Positions 44,641 to 53,282 of a DNA stretch of 64,000 nt are shown piece after piece (positions within the stretch are counted from its first letter, which is position 1; every line of letters begins with the position of its first letter). The stretch is from positions 62,001-126,000 of the forward strand of contig CALUET010000002.1 of assembly GCA_944319745.1 (NCBI GenBank). Reading direction: 5' to 3'. Position numbers and translations under genes: made by a program. Source of the DNA: an uncultured Phocaeicola sp. Its GTDB lineage: Bacteria; Bacteroidota; Bacteroidia; Bacteroidales; Bacteroidaceae. The notes under the pieces were generated by a model. The model saw only the letters and a program-made list of their open reading frames with translations. It made no database searches and was not told where the DNA came from.

Positions 44641-45817
44641 ATCTATAAAGAAATTAGCCAATACCTATTGTTACGGATGTTCTCTTTGTTCTTGTATTTG
44701 TCCTAAGCATATCATTAACTTAAAACTGAACCGTAATGGTTTTTACCAGCCTGTTATCATTGACGAGAAGGCGTGTATTCAGTGTGGTCTTTGCTTGAAA
44801 GTCTGTTCTTACTACAATGAAGCACCGAAAGTAAGTGTCGATGCATTGCAAGGATTTGCTACATGGAGTAAGGAGGATGCGGTAAGGAGAAAAGCCAGTT
44901 CCGGTGGTACCGGTTTTGAAATTGCCCGTTCATTGTTAAACCGGGGGTACAAAGTGCTTGCCGTCCGTTATAATACTGAGAAACAGGAAGCCGAACATTA
45001 TGTGGCAAATTCGGAAACAGAATTGATAGCCGGTATGGGATCGAAGTATATTCAAAGTAATACCGAAGATGCTTTCCTGTCAATGAAAAAAGGAGAAAAA
45101 TATTTAGTGACGGGTACACCTTGTCAAATAGCCTCCATGTGGCGGTATATCCGGCAGAAACGAATGGAAGAAAATGTGGTGCTGATGGATTTCTTTTGTC
45201 ATGGTGTGCCTTCTAAGTTGGTTTGGGATAAATATATTGTAGAACTGGAGCCTCGAATAGGTAAAGTAGTTTATGCTTCCTGGCGGAATAAACAGACCGG
45301 CTGGCATGACAGTTGGTCTATGGGATTGGATGGTGATAAAGCCGGTACACCGGTAAATTGGCATGATTCTTACAATATGTTAATAAGGGAAAAAAAAACT
45401 TCCTATACCTCTCGGCGTAGCGAGGGAGACTTGTTTTACAAGTTTTTCCTCAGTGATGTATGTTTTAATAAAGCTTGTTATAAAGACTGTAAGTTCAAGT
45501 ATCTGCAATCGGCAGCTGATATCCGTATCGGAGACCTCTGGGGAAGCAAGTATGCCGATGATGAGAAAGGGGTAACCGGAGTCTTGACTTTCACGGATAA
45601 AGGCAAATGTATATTGTCGGATTGCAACATCGAAAAGATTCCTGAATCAGTAGAAGTAGTTACAGAAGGACAATTGAAAGGAAATCTTTCGCGCCCATAT
45701 TTTTATTATTTCTTATTGGCTTTGTTGAGAACGCCTTTGCCTTTGCGGTATATTTACCGGTTTGTCCAAATGCTTCGTATCGGAAGCATCCTTAAATACA
45801 AACTCCATTTAAAATGA
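44627..45817 (+). CDS. FrhB-like Fe-S protein (coenzyme F420 hydrogenase beta-subunit family, copy 2)
   Basis: A 396-residue cytosolic protein. Fe-S ligands: C15, C18, C21 and C25 in an N-terminal cluster motif, with C23 as an additional Cys, and C50, C53, C56, C60 in the second. The FrhB core follows with KASSGGTGFEIA, KYIQSNTEDA, TGTPCQIA and IRIGDLWGSKYA. It lacks the acyltransferase tail of the first copy. Its stop overlaps the start of pyruvyl transferase copy 2 by 4 bases, so the two are translationally coupled. Bacteroidales are not known to make coenzyme F420, so a flavin- or ferredoxin-dependent reaction on a sugar intermediate is more plausible; the reaction is unknown. Confidence 0.88.
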   Translation: MENNKSIKKLANTYCYGCSLCSCICPKHIINLKLNRNGFYQPVIIDEKACIQCGLCLKVCSYYNEAPKVSVDALQGFATWSKEDAVRRKASSGGTGFEIARSLLNRGYKVLAVRYNTEKQEAEHYVANSETELIAGMGSKYIQSNTEDAFLSMKKGEKYLVTGTPCQIASMWRYIRQKRMEENVVLMDFFCHGVPSKLVWDKYIVELEPRIGKVVYASWRNKQTGWHDSWSMGLDGDKAGTPVNWHDSYNMLIREKKTSYTSRRSEGDLFYKFFLSDVCFNKACYKDCKFKYLQSAADIRIGDLWGSKYADDEKGVTGVLTFTDKGKCILSDCNIEKIPESVEVVTEGQLKGNLSRPYFYYFLLALLRTPLPLRYIYRFVQMLRIGSILKYKLHLK

Positions 45818-46920
45818 AAACAGTTGGTATTATTACCATGCACTGTGTGGTTAATCATGGATCTGCTCTGCAAACATGGGCCACACAGGAAGTCATTCGT
45901 CGCTTGGGTTACGACGCTACAATCATAAATTACCGTTATCCGAACGACTTTCATCCTAAGCATAGAAACCGATTGAAAGCGATACCGCAATTCATGCTAC
46001 ATCTGTTGCAGGGATTTCCACAGCGGAAAAAACATAAGTTTTATGAAAAGTTTTGGAAAGAGAATTTTAAACTAACCACTCCATATCCGAGTAAAGCTTC
46101 TATTATGGGGAATCCTCCATTATTTGATATCTATGTGGCAGGAAGTGACCAAATATGGAATCCGCAGCACACGAATGGGGATGGAACTTATTTCCTGGAT
46201 TTTGTGCCTAAAGGAAAGAAGAAAATTTCTTATGCGTCCAGTTTTTCTTGTAGTACACTAAAACCGGATTACGAGAAGAATGTAGCGAATTGGTTGAAAT
46301 CGTTTGATGCGATTTCTGTACGTGAAGAAAACGGAATGAAAATCATAAACCGTTTTTTACCGGGAAAGGCGGTCGTTACTTGTGATCCATCTTTGCTGCT
46401 TACACTTAGAGATTATCAACCACTGATAGACAAATCAACTTTTAAAACCGATGAGCCTTTTATTTTGGTTTATTGCTTGAAGTATATGTATAACCCATAT
46501 CCATACGCAACCCATTTTATTGAAGAGGCTGTGCGGCAAACCGGCTTGAAAGTGATTTGCGTGGATTTTACAGCTTTACAGAAAATTCATGCTCCGTCTG
46601 TTTACAACTTTCGTGACGGGCTGGGACCATCGGAGTTCTTATGGCTTTTTGCTCATGCAGAAATGGTAATCACAACCTCTTTTCATGGAACGGCATTCGC
46701 ATTGAATTTCGGTAAGTCGGTTTATTCTATTGTGAAAGACAAGGATTTTGGAGATGATAGAATGAAGAGTATTCTGAATCTTTGTGGTGTTTCTGAACGT
46801 GCAATTCCGATGGGTACAAAGAATGTCCGATTTGATACGGTAATAGACAATGTTAAAATACAGAATCAATTAACCAAGTTAAGAAACTTTTCAATTGATT
46901 ATTTAAGAAAGAATTTGTGA
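45814..46920 (+). CDS. Polysaccharide pyruvyl transferase family protein (copy 2)
   Basis: A 368-residue WcaK/CsaB-type protein. Landmarks: NHGSALQTWATQEVIRRLGYD, FDIYVAGSDQIWNPQH, KISYASSFS, SVREENG, VTCDPSLLL, and MVITTSFHGTAFALNFGK. It directly follows FrhB copy 2 with a 4-base overlap. It belongs to the same family as the copies at 40406 and 53283 but is not a close duplicate at the residue level. Confidence 0.9.
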   Translation: MKTVGIITMHCVVNHGSALQTWATQEVIRRLGYDATIINYRYPNDFHPKHRNRLKAIPQFMLHLLQGFPQRKKHKFYEKFWKENFKLTTPYPSKASIMGNPPLFDIYVAGSDQIWNPQHTNGDGTYFLDFVPKGKKKISYASSFSCSTLKPDYEKNVANWLKSFDAISVREENGMKIINRFLPGKAVVTCDPSLLLTLRDYQPLIDKSTFKTDEPFILVYCLKYMYNPYPYATHFIEEAVRQTGLKVICVDFTALQKIHAPSVYNFRDGLGPSEFLWLFAHAEMVITTSFHGTAFALNFGKSVYSIVKDKDFGDDRMKSILNLCGVSERAIPMGTKNVRFDTVIDNVKIQNQLTKLRNFSIDYLRKNL

Positions 46921-47034
46921 TAAAAACATTTGTTTAGCGAGTCTGTTGGTATTGTAGAAAGAGCGATTAATAAATAATCTCTAAAAGACGAATGACAAAA
47001 AAACATTAAAAGTTTTATTTAATTCATTAAGGTA

Positions 47035-47991
47035 ATGAACATGACGATACGATTGTTCAGAAAGCTCTCCGCTATCCGTTCTAAAGTGGCCTACGAATAC
47101 GGAAACAAAAAGCATTTCTTTTGTAAACCCAAGGCATTTTGGTATGCTCTCTGTCCGTACTTGAAGAAATATGGGAAGTCACGGCATAAGGCAGTATTGG
47201 CTTATCTCGGTAGGGAAGAAGCGGAATTGATTGAGAAATACCGTAACGCAATATGTGAAAACAAACAATCGGCATATATTAGCGATGATTGTCCCATCTG
47301 GGTAATGTGGTGGCAAGGTGCAAATTATCCCCCTATTGTTAAACTGTGTTTGGATTCTATTTCTCGAAACAAAGGAAATCATCCTTTGCACATTTTAGAC
47401 AAGACAAATTATAAAGAGTATATAACCCTGCCAAATGGGCTGGAAGAAAAGCTGGTGAAAAATAACAATTTAGCCTGTCTAGCTGATGTAATTCGTTTTG
47501 GCTTGCTTAGTAAATATGGAGGTATATGGCTGGATGCTACAATCTATGTCAGTAAACCTATCACGGGGTGGCAACTTCCACTATACAGCATTCGCCACAG
47601 TAAAGGGAATCCACGTTATGTACTTGACGGTTGGCGATGGTCTGCATTTATGTTTGCCTGTGAAAAAGGAGAAATATTACCTAAGTTTCTTTATGAGGCC
47701 TTCCTTATGTATTTTAATAAAAATAATTATCTGATTGATTATTTCTTGGTTGATTATTTGATTGCCATTATCTATTTGAACAATCATTATGTGCGTAAAG
47801 AAATTGATTCGTTGCCTGCTGACAATACGGATACTTTGGAACTGCTGATGAATCTGTCACAGCCATATAATGAAACATGGCTTCAGAGCTGTTTGCAGAA
47901 ACGGTGTTTTCATAAGTTGGACTGGCGGGTAAAGATTGGATCGCCGGATTCTATTTTGGCCCATTTAATGAAAATCGATGAACAACATTAA
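47035..47991 (+). CDS. Capsular polysaccharide synthesis glycosyltransferase (Caps_synth/GT32-like, copy 2)
   Basis: A 318-residue homologue of the protein at 41480-42400. DDCPIWVMWWQGANYPPIV, NYKEYITLPNG, LADVIRFGLLSKYGGIWLDATI (in pieces) and the late KLDWRVK match the family and its paralog. The start could be the ATG at 47035 or at 47041 (MTIRLFRKL). A 114-base gap precedes it, the largest in this part of the operon. Its end overlaps the following GT2 gene by 14 bases. Confidence 0.85.
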   Translation: MNMTIRLFRKLSAIRSKVAYEYGNKKHFFCKPKAFWYALCPYLKKYGKSRHKAVLAYLGREEAELIEKYRNAICENKQSAYISDDCPIWVMWWQGANYPPIVKLCLDSISRNKGNHPLHILDKTNYKEYITLPNGLEEKLVKNNNLACLADVIRFGLLSKYGGIWLDATIYVSKPITGWQLPLYSIRHSKGNPRYVLDGWRWSAFMFACEKGEILPKFLYEAFLMYFNKNNYLIDYFLVDYLIAIIYLNNHYVRKEIDSLPADNTDTLELLMNLSQPYNETWLQSCLQKRCFHKLDWRVKIGSPDSILAHLMKIDEQH

Positions 47992-49012
47992 GGTAAGCAT
48001 CATTGTTCCCGTCTACAATGTAGAGCAATACCTCGATCGCTGCATGCAGTCGTTGTTGAACCAGACATTGGATGGGATTGAAATTATCATGGTAGACGAT
48101 GAATCGCCAGACCATTGTCCGCAGCTTTGCGAAGCGTACAAAGCCCAATATCCTAATGTAAAGGTTGTACATAAAAAGAACGGCGGATTGGGCTTTGCCC
48201 GTAACTCCGGTCTGGAGATAGCGGAAGGCGAATACGTGGCTTTTATTGATTCGGATGATTTCGTAGATACCGATATGTTTCAACACTTGTACGAATATGG
48301 AAAAGAGAATGATTGCGATGCCGTATTTTGTGGTTACAATATTTACCGTGATGCGGAACATATAAGGAGAGTGCAGGAGAACGCAGATTATGTGCTCTGT
48401 CGGGGTGATGAAGTGCGGCATGTCCTGCTTGATATGGTAGGCCCCACGCCCGATTATCGTTCGGATGCCAGACTGTTGATGTCTGTATGGCGGGCTGTCT
48501 ATTCGCGTAAAGTGATTGAGGAAAACAAACTTCGGTTTGTTTCGGAAAGGATTTACATAGCCGAAGATATTATGTGGCATTTGGATTTTTTACCTTGCTG
48601 CCGCTGTGTGGGACTGATACCGCAGACGCATTATTATTATTGCATGAACGGCACGTCGCTGACGCGCACGTATCGTGCGGACAGATTCAAGAAAGAACTG
48701 TTTCTTTACCATGCGCAAGAGAACAAATTGCGTGAAGTCGGATTTTCTGAACATGAATTCAGAATAAGACTGAACCGTCAGTTGTTAATGAAAGTGCGGG
48801 TGTGCATATCGCAACAAGTGGCTTTTATCAATCAACTCGGTTATTTGAAGGTGCACAATAATATCCGTGATATTATTATGGAACCTGAGGTACAAACAAT
48901 CATGAAAACATATCCATACAAACTCTTGCCGTTGCGTCATAAGCTTTTCTTCTTTCTGGTAAAGCTGCATTTATGTAGATTGTTGATACTTTTATTCCGC
49001 ATGAAAAATTGA
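47978..49012 (+). CDS. Family 2 glycosyltransferase (copy 2)
   Basis: A 344-residue GT-A enzyme with IKVSIIVPVYNVEQYLDRCM, DDESPDHCPQLCEAY, NGGLGFARNSGLEIAEGEYV and FIDSDDFVDTD. It closely parallels copy 1 at the N-terminus but has a longer C-terminal part (VSERIYIAEDIMWHLDFLP). It completes the second pyruvyl transferase-Caps_synth-GT2 set. The start overlaps the Caps_synth gene by 14 bases. Confidence 0.92.
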   Translation: MNNIKVSIIVPVYNVEQYLDRCMQSLLNQTLDGIEIIMVDDESPDHCPQLCEAYKAQYPNVKVVHKKNGGLGFARNSGLEIAEGEYVAFIDSDDFVDTDMFQHLYEYGKENDCDAVFCGYNIYRDAEHIRRVQENADYVLCRGDEVRHVLLDMVGPTPDYRSDARLLMSVWRAVYSRKVIEENKLRFVSERIYIAEDIMWHLDFLPCCRCVGLIPQTHYYYCMNGTSLTRTYRADRFKKELFLYHAQENKLREVGFSEHEFRIRLNRQLLMKVRVCISQQVAFINQLGYLKVHNNIRDIIMEPEVQTIMKTYPYKLLPLRHKLFFFLVKLHLCRLLILLFRMKN

Positions 49013-49107
49013 TTGTTTTATGAATTTTCATAATTCCCGTGTAGAATAAATAGTTAGCCTACAGTTTTCGATTCTAAAGACTACAATTAAATAAAAATAT
49101 ATTTCTC

Positions 49108-49887
49108 ATGAAAGCAGTAATTTTTGCCGGCGGTCTTGGTACCCGTTTCAGCGAAAAAACACAGTACATGCCTAAACCGATGATAGAAATCGGCGGCAAG
49201 CCGATTTTGTGGCACATCATGAAAATCTATGCTGCCTACGGCATAAGGGATTTTATTATCTGTTGCGGTTACAAAGGATACGTCATCAAGGAATATTTCA
49301 TGAATTATTTTCTGCATAATACCGATGTGACTGTAAATCTTTCCGATAATTCCATGCAGTTGCTTGAGAACCATTCGGAAGATTGGAAGGTAACAATGGT
49401 GGATACAGGGCTGAATACCATGACGGCGGGGCGCTTGAAACGTGTAAAACAATATGTCGGTAATGAAACATTCTGTCTGACTTACGGCGATGGGGTGGCA
49501 GATCTTGATATAACAGACACCATAGCCAAGCACAAAGAAAGCGGAAAAATATTGTCAATGACCGTATATAAGCCTGCCGGTCGTTTCGGCTCAGTGCATA
49601 TCGATCCGAAAACAAACAATGTACTTTCCTTTGAGGAAAAGCCGGATGGCGAAGGGAACTGGATTAACGCGGGATTTTTTGTTTGCGAGCCGAAGGTTTT
49701 TGACTTTCTGCCGGATGATGCCGATCCCGTAATGTTTGAACGCCAGCCGCTGGAAGACATAGCCAAGACCGGAGAAATGCATGCATACAAGCATTTCGGG
49801 TTCTGGAAACCGATGGATATGTTGAAGGATAATATGGAACTGGAAAAGATGTGGAGTGAAAACAAAGCTCCCTGGAAAGTGTGGTAA
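49108..49887 (+). CDS. rfbF: Glucose-1-phosphate cytidylyltransferase
   Basis: Makes CDP-glucose from CTP and glucose-1-phosphate. The 259-residue sequence begins with the nucleotidyltransferase signature GGLGTRFSEKTQYMPKPM and IGGKPILWHIMKIY, and contains LTYGDGVADLDI and GFFVCEPKVFDFL, all as in RfbF/DdhA. CDP-glucose 4,6-dehydratase follows after 27 bases, confirming the pathway. Base composition returns here to the chromosome average. Confidence 0.96.
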   Translation: MKAVIFAGGLGTRFSEKTQYMPKPMIEIGGKPILWHIMKIYAAYGIRDFIICCGYKGYVIKEYFMNYFLHNTDVTVNLSDNSMQLLENHSEDWKVTMVDTGLNTMTAGRLKRVKQYVGNETFCLTYGDGVADLDITDTIAKHKESGKILSMTVYKPAGRFGSVHIDPKTNNVLSFEEKPDGEGNWINAGFFVCEPKVFDFLPDDADPVMFERQPLEDIAKTGEMHAYKHFGFWKPMDMLKDNMELEKMWSENKAPWKVW

Positions 49888-49914
49888 TCGAAATCATATA
49901 ACAAAAAAATAGAT

Positions 49915-51000
49915 ATGACTGATTTATTTAACGGCTTCTATAAAGGGAAGCGTGTGCTTCTTACCGGTCATACGGGATTCAAGGGCAGTTGGCTTTCTAT
50001 TTGGCTGAATGAATTAGGTGCTGAGGTTATTGGTGTAGCCAAAGAGCCTTTTTCTGATAAAGATAATTATGTGCTTTCCAATATAGGAGACAGAATAAAG
50101 GCGGATATACGTGCCGATATCCGTGACGGAAACAGGATGAAGGAGATCTTCCGTGAGTATCAGCCGGAAATTGTGTTTCACCTTGCAGCGCAGCCACTCG
50201 TAAGATTGAGTTATGACATCCCTGTGGAGACTTACGAGACCAACGTGATGGGGACAATTAACGTCATGGAAGCTATTCGTGCCACGGAGAGTGTAAAAGT
50301 CTGCGTTATGATAACTACCGACAAATGTTATGAGAATAAAGAGCAAATTTGGGGATACCGTGAGGATGAGCCGATGGGTGGTTACGATCCTTATTCTTCA
50401 TCGAAAGGCTGTTGTGAGCTTGCCATATCTTCATGGAGGAGAAGTTTTTTCAATCCGGATGCGTATGGCCGACACGGTAAAAGCCTTGCCAGTGTAAGAG
50501 CAGGCAATGTGATAGGAGGAGGTGACTGGGCTACCGACCGTATCATCCCTGATTGTATCAGGGCACTCGAGGCCGGACGGCCGATAGACATACGCAGCCC
50601 TCACTCCATACGCCCGTGGCAACATGTGCTTGAGCCGCTTAGCGGATATATGCTGTTGGCACAGAAGATGTGGAATGCGCCGACGGCATATTGCGAAGGT
50701 TGGAATTTCGGGCCAAGAATGGAAAGTGTAACGCCGGTGTGGAATGTCGCTTCTAAAATAATTGAAAACTATGGTTACGGTGAACTTCGCGACCTGTCTG
50801 ATCCGAATGCCCCGCATGAGGCCAAACTGTTGATGCTTGACATAACAAAAGCGCAGATCAAACTGGGGTGGAGTCCCCGCATGAACATTGACCAGTGCAT
50901 TGAGCTTGTTGTAGACTGGTACAAAAAATATAAAAACACGCAGGACGTTTATGCACTTTGCGTAGAGGAAATTTGCAAATATTTATCTTATTCCAAATAA
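49915..51000 (+). CDS. rfbG: CDP-glucose 4,6-dehydratase
   Basis: Converts CDP-D-glucose to CDP-4-keto-6-deoxy-D-glucose. This 361-residue extended SDR has the NAD motif GHTGFKGSWLS, the DEPMGGYDPYSSSKGCCELA region with the Tyr-x3-Lys active site (YSSSK), and the downstream GNVIGGGDWATDRIIPD, all specific for RfbG/DdhB. It is followed immediately (stop TAA directly before ATG) by another SDR gene. Confidence 0.96.
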   Translation: MTDLFNGFYKGKRVLLTGHTGFKGSWLSIWLNELGAEVIGVAKEPFSDKDNYVLSNIGDRIKADIRADIRDGNRMKEIFREYQPEIVFHLAAQPLVRLSYDIPVETYETNVMGTINVMEAIRATESVKVCVMITTDKCYENKEQIWGYREDEPMGGYDPYSSSKGCCELAISSWRRSFFNPDAYGRHGKSLASVRAGNVIGGGDWATDRIIPDCIRALEAGRPIDIRSPHSIRPWQHVLEPLSGYMLLAQKMWNAPTAYCEGWNFGPRMESVTPVWNVASKIIENYGYGELRDLSDPNAPHEAKLLMLDITKAQIKLGWSPRMNIDQCIELVVDWYKKYKNTQDVYALCVEEICKYLSYSK

Positions 51001-51891
51001 ATGAAAGTAACGATATTGGGGACCAACGGGTTCCTTTCACGTGCCATTGCTGTTTATTGTAACAGGAAAGGCTATTCGATTAATATGTACGGACTGGATG
51101 AACCGACAGGACATTCGTATGACACTTTCCACCGCATTAACTTGATGACGGAAGAATTGGATTATGATGATTTAAACTGTTCGGACATTATTGTTTACGC
51201 TATCGGCGCAGGCATCCAGTCGAACCTGAAAGAAGGAAACGATCTGATATATAACTTGAATGTGACAGCTCCCGTGAAGATATGCAACAAACTGAAAACC
51301 GTGGGATATAAGGGCTGTTTTATCACCTTCGGATCGGTTTTTGAGATGGGCGAGACGCGGGAAGAACGTTTCTTTACAGAGAATGATGTACTGACATCCG
51401 TTTGTCCTGCACCTAATGACTACACGGTGTCAAAGCGTATGCTAAGCCGTTTTGTTCAGTCTTACAAACACGATTTTACGCATTGGCATTTCTTTATTCC
51501 TACTATTTATGGCGAAACAGAAAATCCGCTGAGGCTCATTCCTTATACGATTAACGCTATCCGAAACGGCAGTCCGCTGCATTTTACGGCAGGCGACCAG
51601 ACACGTCAGTATATCTATGTGGGCGAAGTGCCTGCAATGATAGACATGGCTTACAGTAAAAAGCTGCCAGACGGACTGTATAACATTCAGGGGAAAGATA
51701 CGCTTACCGTGCGTGAGATTGTAACTGCAATACATCATTATTTCGGGAAGGAAGTGCCGGAAGGATGTTTCGGCTCGGCTCAACGAGCCGATGTAGGAAT
51801 GAAATATCTTGCCCTTGACGGAACGAAGTTGAGAAATGCAACAGGCTTTGAGGCAACAATCAGTCTGACAGACGTAATAAACCGATATTGA
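51001..51891 (+). CDS. NAD-dependent epimerase/reductase (SDR) acting on a CDP-sugar
   Basis: A 296-residue extended SDR. Rossmann motif ILGTNGFLSRAIA is a variant of GxxGxxG (GTNGFL). The active site is APNDYTVSK with YxxxK, and the substrate part holds QYIYVGEV. By position after rfbFG it most likely reduces or epimerises CDP-4-keto-6-deoxyhexose, like abequose or paratose synthases. Its ATG directly follows the rfbG stop, and the cupin gene starts 3 bases after its own stop. Confidence 0.82.
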   Translation: MKVTILGTNGFLSRAIAVYCNRKGYSINMYGLDEPTGHSYDTFHRINLMTEELDYDDLNCSDIIVYAIGAGIQSNLKEGNDLIYNLNVTAPVKICNKLKTVGYKGCFITFGSVFEMGETREERFFTENDVLTSVCPAPNDYTVSKRMLSRFVQSYKHDFTHWHFFIPTIYGETENPLRLIPYTINAIRNGSPLHFTAGDQTRQYIYVGEVPAMIDMAYSKKLPDGLYNIQGKDTLTVREIVTAIHHYFGKEVPEGCFGSAQRADVGMKYLALDGTKLRNATGFEATISLTDVINRY

Positions 51892-51894
51892 GAT

Positions 51895-52299
51895 ATGGCA
51901 CTGAAGGACAGAATTAAAATAATTCCGCGCCGTCTTATCAAAGACGACCGCGGATGGTTTCTGAAAGCAATAACAGGAACAGAAGAACAATTGCCTGCGC
52001 ATACGGGTGAAGTTTACCTGACCATGGGTAAACCGGGACAGGCAAAGGGTGGACATTATCATCCGAAAGCACTGGAATGGTTTACGTTGGTAAGCGGTAA
52101 GGCTTTATTGAAATTGGAGGATGTGCAGACTCGTGAAAAGATGCAGATGGAAGTCTGTTTCGACGATGCCATAACGGTTTTTGTCCCTAACGGCATAGCT
52201 CATGCCTGGGAAAATACAGGAAAAGAAGACTTTATCCTGTTGGCCTATACCGATTTACTGTACGATCCGGCAGATACTATAGCTTTTAACCTTCAATAA
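51895..52299 (+). CDS. Cupin-fold sugar epimerase/isomerase-like protein
   Basis: A 134-residue single-domain cupin. The motif KGGHYHPKALEWFTLVSG, followed by GIAHAWENTGKEDF (metal- or substrate-binding His residues), resembles FdtA/WxcM-type ketoisomerases and the C-terminal domain found in polysaccharide epimerases. In the CDP-sugar cluster it probably moves or epimerises a keto group of CDP-4-keto-6-deoxyhexose before reduction by the neighbouring SDR. Ten bases separate it from the next glycosyltransferase. Confidence 0.75.
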   Translation: MALKDRIKIIPRRLIKDDRGWFLKAITGTEEQLPAHTGEVYLTMGKPGQAKGGHYHPKALEWFTLVSGKALLKLEDVQTREKMQMEVCFDDAITVFVPNGIAHAWENTGKEDFILLAYTDLLYDPADTIAFNLQ

Positions 52300-52309
52300 G
52301 CGAAAACAT

Positions 52310-53275
52310 ATGGGTAAAATTTTGTCCGTTGTCATACCTACACTCAACCGTTATGAGTATTTGAAAAGAACGTTGGCGCAGATGCTGCCACAAGTGGAGC
52401 GCAATGCCGGCGAAGTGGAATTGGTAGTTTGCTGCAATGCGTCAAAAGACGAAACTGACAATTATATGAAAGAAATTCTTGTGCAGCATCCGGACGTGCG
52501 CTACCGTTATTTTGATGAATACGTAGAAGTAGGAGCCAGCCTGATACGCTCGGTTGGTGAATCGCAAGGGGAGTACGTGGTACTGTGGGGTGACGATGAC
52601 ATTCCTTTTCCTTATTTCGTAGAAACAGTGCTCGACATTATCCGCAAACATCCTGATGTAGGCATCATTCACTGCAATCGGTTATCGGGGAAAGATACGA
52701 AATACGGAATGCGTTCCCTGAAAGTACATGACGGAGAATATGCGGAAAAAGACGGCACGTTGACATTGGACGAGCTTGTGCAAAAGTTTACCATTTCATT
52801 AGGATTTATTTCTTCACTCATATTCAGGCGTGACTGTTGGGAAAAAGGCAAAAGCAATTTCTCTAAAGAACATTACGGTTATGAACATTTAGCCATGATT
52901 GTCAGCGGGGCCAAAGGCCGGAAATGCTACTATTATTGCCTGCCCATAGAGATCCAGCGCAATCCTTTGGAGCGTGACTTTACGGTGAAATGGCCTTTGT
53001 ATCATTTTATAGGTGTGCCAAACATGATGAAGGACTTTGATAAGTGGGGCGTAACAACATCTGCATTCGATAATTGGAATACCAATCGGAACGGTTCTTT
53101 TGTACATTTTATTTGGAATATGATGTTCACTTCGCTTGATAAAACCATGTACAAGCCGATGTGCAAAAAGCTGAATAAATATCAAGATTCTTGGATAAGA
53201 AGGTGTTTGACGTATATTATTGTTTGGGGAATGCCTACTAAGATTTTCAAAGGGATGAGAAAAAAACTATATTAG
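52310..53275 (+). CDS. Family 2 glycosyltransferase, likely for the CDP-deoxyhexose
   Basis: A 321-residue GT-A enzyme with LSVVIPTLNRYEYLKRTL, VVCCNASKDETDNYM and the metal site VLWGDDDIPFPYFV. The GDDD version of the DxD motif is also seen in abequosyltransferase-like proteins, and the position just after the CDP-sugar genes makes it the best candidate for transferring that sugar; both points are inference. Seven bases separate it from pyruvyl transferase copy 3. Confidence 0.85.
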   Translation: MGKILSVVIPTLNRYEYLKRTLAQMLPQVERNAGEVELVVCCNASKDETDNYMKEILVQHPDVRYRYFDEYVEVGASLIRSVGESQGEYVVLWGDDDIPFPYFVETVLDIIRKHPDVGIIHCNRLSGKDTKYGMRSLKVHDGEYAEKDGTLTLDELVQKFTISLGFISSLIFRRDCWEKGKSNFSKEHYGYEHLAMIVSGAKGRKCYYYCLPIEIQRNPLERDFTVKWPLYHFIGVPNMMKDFDKWGVTTSAFDNWNTNRNGSFVHFIWNMMFTSLDKTMYKPMCKKLNKYQDSWIRRCLTYIIVWGMPTKIFKGMRKKLY

Positions 53276-53282
53276 GGAGACT

